A stretch of 64,000 nucleotides of DNA from Pseudomonadota bacterium (lineage in GTDB: Bacteria; Pseudomonadota; Gammaproteobacteria; Burkholderiales; Gallionellaceae), in the NCBI GenBank assembly GCA_021782365.1, contig JAJXVB010000007.1, forward strand, positions 1-64,000. The letters are read 5' to 3'. The notes beneath the pieces were generated by a model, which saw only the letters and a list, made by a program, of their open reading frames with translations, had not been told where the DNA came from and made no database searches. Shown one piece after another: positions 59,578-64,000 of this stretch (the first letter of the stretch is position 1; every line of letters starts with the position of its first letter). Position numbers and translations under genes: made by a program.

Positions 59578-60486
59578 CTAGCGCGGTTCGATCTCGGACA
59601 GGTGGCGTGAAACCGAAAGCCATGCGCCCATCAGGCCGAGATACAGGGAAAACAGCATGAGCGTCAGGCTGTCCCCCAGGCTCAACGGATGCAGGCTGAA
59701 ATCGCTGCCATAGAGGTGGGACAGGGTTGTGACCGGTTTTTTCAGCAGATGCATCCCCGAGGCGATGATGATCCATGCCGTGATGCCGCCCAGTATGCCC
59801 TGCATCGCGCCAAAGTAAAGGAAGGGGCGGCGCACGAAGGAGTTGGTTGCGCCTATCAGTTTGGCGACCTGAATTTCATCCTTCTGGGTCATGATCTGAA
59901 GACGTATCGTGTTGAATGTGATCGCGATCAGGGCGAGACTCAAGAGGATGGCGAGTATCAAGACCAGGATGCGCGTGAATTCGAGTATCGCTTCGAGCTT
60001 GTATACCCAGGCTGTGTCGAGTTGGGCGAGATCGACATGAGGAAGTTTCTGAAGCTCGCTTCGCAGGTTGTCGAGTTCCTGGGCGCGGGTTGCTTTGGGA
60101 GAGATCACGAATGCATCGGGCAGCGGGTTGCTCTCGAGGCCCGCGATCACATCGTTCAGACCATTGCTCTGGGCGAGATCTTTGAGCGCATCCGTGCGCG
60201 AAATGAATTTTGTCTTGCCGATGGCCGGGTTTTGGGCGAGCTGTTTCTTTAATGATGCGATGTCGTCGCTGCTCGCATCCATGGTCAGGAAGAGGCTGAT
60301 CTCCGAGCTTGAGGATGCCTGTGCGAGCAGGCCCTGCGCGTTTTGCAACAGCGCATACAGGCCCGCAGGCAGGCTCAGCGCGATGCCGATTACGACGATG
60401 CTGAGCAGCCCTGAAAGCGGCGCTGAAAACAGACGGCGCAAGGTGCTTTTTACGACGCGCGCGTGCTGGGAAAATGTGCTCATCAT
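59578..60486 (-). CDS. ftsX: Cell division protein FtsX
   Basis: A 302-residue membrane partner of FtsE with four helices and a periplasmic loop (about 45-165) that controls cell wall hydrolases. Contains KDEIQVAKLIGATNSFVRRPFLYFG. Overlaps ftsE by 4 bases. Confidence 0.95.
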   Translation of the reverse strand: MMSTFSQHARVVKSTLRRLFSAPLSGLLSIVVIGIALSLPAGLYALLQNAQGLLAQASSSSEISLFLTMDASSDDIASLKKQLAQNPAIGKTKFISRTDALKDLAQSNGLNDVIAGLESNPLPDAFVISPKATRAQELDNLRSELQKLPHVDLAQLDTAWVYKLEAILEFTRILVLILAILLSLALIAITFNTIRLQIMTQKDEIQVAKLIGATNSFVRRPFLYFGAMQGILGGITAWIIIASGMHLLKKPVTTLSHLYGSDFSLHPLSLGDSLTLMLFSLYLGLMGAWLSVSRHLSEIEPR

Positions 60487-61163
60487 GGCAGCGCCTCGTT
60501 CGCAGGGATATGCGATTCAGCCTGGATTTCACCGTGCTTGAGATTGATCGTGCGCGCATTCTTGAGCACGCCAGAATCGTGGGTGGAGATCAGCAGGGTC
60601 GCGCCCACTTGATGGAATGAATTGAATATCTTCATGATCTCCTGAGCATATTCCGCATCCAGGTTGCCGGTGGGCTCGTCTGCGAGCAGGATGGAAGGTC
60701 GGTTGACGATCGCGCGGGCGATGCAGAGTCGCTGCTGTTCGCCGCCAGAAAGGGCGATGGGGTTGGCCTTCTCGCGGCCAAGAAGCCCGACCTTGTCGAG
60801 TGCGGCGCGCACGCGTTTTCCGGTCTCCCTGTGGTCGAAGCCGCATATTTCCAGCGGGAGCTGCACGTTGTCGAATACGCTGCGGTCGAAAAGCAGCTTG
60901 TGGTCCTGAAAGATCATGCCGATGTTCCTGCGCAGATAGGGCAGGGCTGCGCTTTTGAGCGCGCTGACGTTCTGGTTGTTGACCAGCACGGAGCCGGAAT
61001 TGGGCCTCTCTATCGCGGCGATGAGTTTAAGCAAGGTGCTCTTTCCTGCGCCTGAATGTCCCGTCAGAAAAGCCATTTCCCCCTTTGCAAGCTCGAAGCT
61101 CACGTTCTTCAAGGCTTCGAAGCCGCCTGGATAGCGCTTGCTCACCTGATTGAAAGAGATCAT
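60483..61163 (-). CDS. ftsE: Cell division ATP-binding protein FtsE
   Basis: A 226-residue ABC ATPase: Walker [11 protein letters not shown], signature LSGGEQQR, Walker [13 protein letters not shown]. Overlaps ftsY by 4 bases. Confidence 0.97.
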   Translation of the reverse strand: MISFNQVSKRYPGGFEALKNVSFELAKGEMAFLTGHSGAGKSTLLKLIAAIERPNSGSVLVNNQNVSALKSAALPYLRRNIGMIFQDHKLLFDRSVFDNVQLPLEICGFDHRETGKRVRAALDKVGLLGREKANPIALSGGEQQRLCIARAIVNRPSILLADEPTGNLDAEYAQEIMKIFNSFHQVGATLLISTHDSGVLKNARTINLKHGEIQAESHIPANEALP

Positions 61164-62113
61164 GCAGACTCTCCGAGCAGCGCGCCTACGAACTCTTCTG
61201 CGACGAACGGCCGCAAATCATCCAGACCTTCTCCCACGCCGATGAAGCGCACGGGTATGGGGTGGTTGCGCGCGATCGCCGCGATCACGCCGCCCTTGGC
61301 TGTTCCGTCGAGCTTCGTGAGTATCAGGCCGGTGACATCCAGTGCGCTGTCAAAGGCCTTCACCTGGCTCAAGGCGTTCTGCCCGGTATTGGCATCCAGC
61401 ACCAGAAGCACTTCATGCGGCGCATCGGGCAAAGCCTTGCCGATGACGCGCTTGACCTTCTTGATCTCTTCCATCAGGTGCGCCTGAGTTGTCAGCCTTC
61501 CTGCAGTGTCGGCAAGCACGACGTCAATTCCTCTCGCCTGAGCCGCGTGGACTGCGTCGAATATCACGGCCGCCGCATCGCCGCTTTGCTGCGCGATCAC
61601 CGTGACATCGTTGCGCTCTCCCCAGGTCATCAGCTGTTCGCGGGCGGCTGCGCGAAAGGTATCGCCCGCCGCGAGCAGAACGGAAAGCCCCTGGGATTGC
61701 AGATATTTCGCAAGCTTGCCGATGGAGGTGGTCTTGCCGGCGCCATTTACGCCGACCATCATGATCACGAAGGGTTTATGGTTCTTTGGCGAAAGCGGCA
61801 CGGCAAGCGGCTTTAGGAGTTTGACCAGGCAGTGCGCAAGCGCCTCCTTTAGCTCATGGGCCTCGGAAAGTTTCTGTTCCTTGACCTGGCGGCGCAGGTC
61901 GGCAAGCAGCGAATGGGTCGCCTCCATGCCGACGTCTGCGGTGATCAGTATCGTTTCGAGCTCCTCATAGAGCTCTTCGTCTATCCTCCCGCCCCGGCCA
62001 AACAGGTCGGAGAGCTGGCTGCCCGTTCGGGCGAGGCCGGATTTGAGTCGCGCCATCCAGCCTTCGGAGGCCTTCTCGCCGGTCTTATCACTTTTTTTCA
62101 GGAAACTAAACAT
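61160..62113 (-). CDS. ftsY: Signal recognition particle receptor FtsY
   Basis: A 317-residue SRP GTPase: GVNGAGKTTSIGKLA, DTAGRLTTQ, TKLDGTAKGG. The acidic N-terminal A domain of E. coli FtsY is largely absent, as in other short bacterial forms. Divergent from the M16 peptidase gene. Confidence 0.96.
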   Translation of the reverse strand: MFSFLKKSDKTGEKASEGWMARLKSGLARTGSQLSDLFGRGGRIDEELYEELETILITADVGMEATHSLLADLRRQVKEQKLSEAHELKEALAHCLVKLLKPLAVPLSPKNHKPFVIMMVGVNGAGKTTSIGKLAKYLQSQGLSVLLAAGDTFRAAAREQLMTWGERNDVTVIAQQSGDAAAVIFDAVHAAQARGIDVVLADTAGRLTTQAHLMEEIKKVKRVIGKALPDAPHEVLLVLDANTGQNALSQVKAFDSALDVTGLILTKLDGTAKGGVIAAIARNHPIPVRFIGVGEGLDDLRPFVAEEFVGALLGESA

Positions 62114-62212
62114 CTTGGATGCATTCCGGTAGTTGGGGCATAATGTACGCGGTCACATCATGTGGCCATTTTCGCTATTTTAAGCCGATTGGGCGCGCCG
62201 AGGTTAAGGATT

Positions 62213-63577
62213 ATGCGGATATATCTGTATTGTATTGCACTGCTGGCATTCGGTATGCAACAGGTGGCCTCGGCCGAGGTGTTCGAGAAGACCCTGGCAA
62301 ACGGCCTGAAGGTCATCGTCAAGGAAGACCACAGGGCTCCCGTCGTGGTGCAGCAGGTCTGGTACAAGGCCGGCAGTATGGACGAAGTGACCGGCAAGAC
62401 GGGTGTCGCGCATGCGCTGGAACACATGATGTTCAAGGGCACAAAGCGCGTGCCGGCTGGCGAGTTTTCCCGCCTCATTGCGGCGGCAGGCGGGCGCGAG
62501 AATGCGTTCACCAGCGACGACTACACCGCCTATTTCCAGCAGCTCGAAAAATCGAAATTGCCGCTGGCGATGAAGCTCGAATCCGACAGGATGCAAAACC
62601 TGGATCTCTCCGAAAAGGAATTTTCCAAGGAGATCAGGGTGGTAATGGAAGAGCGGCGCATGCGCACAGACGACGATCCGCACGCCCTGCTTCAGGAGAA
62701 GATGATGTCGGTGTTCTACGAGGAGCACCCCTATCGGCATCCCGTGATCGGATGGATGAACGACCTCGAGCATCTGACGGTAAACGATGTCAGGGACTGG
62801 TACAGGAAATGGTATGCGCCGAATAACGCGACGCTCGTGATCGCAGGCGATGTCGATCACGATGCCGTTTTCGCTCTGGCAAAGCGCTACTACGGCCCCA
62901 TTGGGATGCGCACAGTGCCTCCCCACAGGAACTACATAGAACCTCCTCAGGTCGGCATCAAGCGCATGGTGGTCAAGGCGCCGGCCGAGCTTCCCCTTCT
63001 GGTGATGGGTTACCATGCGCCCAATGTCGTCGATCCGCTCCGGGACTGGCAGCCTTATGCGCTCGAGATGCTGGCAGGCGTGCTGAGCGGAAACGATTCG
63101 GCAAGGTTGAACAAGGATCTGGTTCGCGAGCAGAAGATCGCAAGCGATGTCAGCGCGGGATATGACGCGACTTCGCGCGGTCCTGCTGTTTTCACACTTG
63201 AAGCAACCCCAAGTGAAGGCAAGACGGCGGCCGATGTGGAAGCGGCGCTGCGCCGCGAGATATCAAACATCGTCAAGGACGGCGTGAGCAAAGAAGAGCT
63301 CGCGCGCGTGAAGGCGCAGGTGATGGCTGCCGAAGTTTACAAGCTCGATTCCGTTTTCTACCAGGCGATGCAGATAGGCCAGATGGAGAGCATAGGGCTG
63401 GGCCAGCAGGCCATCCCCCTGATGCTGGACAAGCTTGAAGAGGTGACGGCAGAACAGGTGAAGGATGTCGCAAGCATGCTTTTGAAAGACGACAACCTGA
63501 CCGTTGCAGTGCTCGACCCACAGCCACTTTCTGGAAAGCCCAGGCGTCAAACCGGAGACTCAAGCCATGTCCGTTAA
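62213..63577 (+). CDS. M16-family zinc peptidase (catalytic subunit)
   Basis: A 454-residue secreted peptidase: signal peptide MRIYLYCIALLAFG... cut near ASA, then the inverted zinc motif HALEH with a downstream Glu (EERRMR region). The frame is open from 62162, but ATG 62213 with AAGGA and a signal peptide is chosen. Overlaps the next M16 gene by 11 bases. Confidence 0.92.
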   Translation: MRIYLYCIALLAFGMQQVASAEVFEKTLANGLKVIVKEDHRAPVVVQQVWYKAGSMDEVTGKTGVAHALEHMMFKGTKRVPAGEFSRLIAAAGGRENAFTSDDYTAYFQQLEKSKLPLAMKLESDRMQNLDLSEKEFSKEIRVVMEERRMRTDDDPHALLQEKMMSVFYEEHPYRHPVIGWMNDLEHLTVNDVRDWYRKWYAPNNATLVIAGDVDHDAVFALAKRYYGPIGMRTVPPHRNYIEPPQVGIKRMVVKAPAELPLLVMGYHAPNVVDPLRDWQPYALEMLAGVLSGNDSARLNKDLVREQKIASDVSAGYDATSRGPAVFTLEATPSEGKTAADVEAALRREISNIVKDGVSKEELARVKAQVMAAEVYKLDSVFYQAMQIGQMESIGLGQQAIPLMLDKLEEVTAEQVKDVASMLLKDDNLTVAVLDPQPLSGKPRRQTGDSSHVR

Positions 63578-64000
63578 ACTTTCGAGATTCCTGGGCACAG
63601 CCCTGCTTTGCTTTGCTACTGGCGCGGCCTTCGCCACTCCTGCGATACAGCACTGGCAGAGTGCGAGCGGTGCTAAGGTGCTGTTTGTCGAAGACCACGA
63701 CATCCCGATGCTGGACGTGGCGGTGAGCGTGCCTGCGGGCAGCCGCTATGACAGCAAATCCGGACTTGCCAGCATGACGCACGAGATGCTGGATCTGGGG
63801 GCGGGCGGAATGGACGAGAATGCCATTGCTGGCGGCATGGCGGATATAGGCGCTGAGCTTGACGGGAATATCGATCAGGACATGGCAAGCGTCACGCTGC
63901 GCACCCTGAGTCAGGAAAAGGAGCGCGACAAGGCTCTGGACATCATGTCCAGGGTGCTGCAGCACCCGACCTTTTCCGACGAGATACTGTCCCGCGAGAA
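63567..64000 (+). CDS. M16-family peptidase-like protein, non-catalytic subunit (partial)
   Basis: First 144 residues, cut by the window end. Signal peptide ends AAFA; the zinc position reads HEMLD, lacking the final His of HxxEH, so it is probably the inactive partner of the preceding protein, forming a heterodimer. Confidence 0.88.
   Translation, partial: MSVKLSRFLGTALLCFATGAAFATPAIQHWQSASGAKVLFVEDHDIPMLDVAVSVPAGSRYDSKSGLASMTHEMLDLGAGGMDENAIAGGMADIGAELDGNIDQDMASVTLRTLSQEKERDKALDIMSRVLQHPTFSDEILSRE

Overview
This window looks like a chromosomal segment of a betaproteobacterium, most likely a neutrophilic iron oxidiser of the Gallionellaceae (Gallionella/Sideroxydans/Ferriphaselus type). The case rests on gene content: a Cyc2-type fused monohaem cytochrome-porin, a complete alternative complex III (ActA-F) gene set next to sspAB, a cytochrome bd oxidase end (cydB/cydX), and betaproteobacterial-style his-tatABC and ftsYEX-rpoH neighbourhoods. 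No rRNA, tRNA, CRISPR array or insertion sequence was recognised.

Layout. 1-8.2 kb: end of cydB, cydX, a persulfide dioxygenase-like hydrolase, a sulfide:quinone oxidoreductase-like flavoprotein, a 50-residue protein and a tripartite RND exporter, all on the plus strand. 8.2-24.2 kb: mostly housekeeping genes: a cation/proton antiporter, a small cytochrome c, metG, dcd, a basic amino acid decarboxylase, folA/thyA, an M17 peptidase, lpdA, proA and trpC. 24.4-35.3 kb: a porin, a VapBC-type pair, a two-component system and a second RND exporter ending in a cytochrome c gene. 35.3-39.7 kb is an accessory patch: a DUF4160/DUF2442 pair, coq7, an MntA-HepT toxin-antitoxin pair between perfect 63-bp inverted repeats, cyc2, and a frameshifted DUF2442 gene. 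39.8-49.7 kb: hisC-B-H-A-F-I-E, hinT, tatABC, an MscS channel, a DegS-like protease, a NIF3 protein and an orphan gene. 50.0-58.3 kb: actA-B1-B2-C-D-E-F then sspA-sspB. 58.4-64 kb: rpoH, a small membrane protein, ftsX-ftsE-ftsY, and an M16 peptidase pair cut by the window end.

How they fit together. Cyc2 would take electrons from Fe(II) at the outer membrane; the small periplasmic cytochromes could carry them inward; alternative complex III exchanges electrons between quinol and cytochrome c. The cyd/persulfide/SQR block looks like a sulfide-handling module coupled to a sulfide-tolerant oxidase. These electron routes are inferred from family knowledge, not shown by the sequence.

The most unusual signal is a family of short composite repeats: a palindromic core bordered by GGATTGAGG-type simple repeats. 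One copy lies in frame inside metG, two perfect inverted copies bracket the MntA-HepT pair, and border-like repeats occur alone in the lpdA linker and at the 3' end of trpC.
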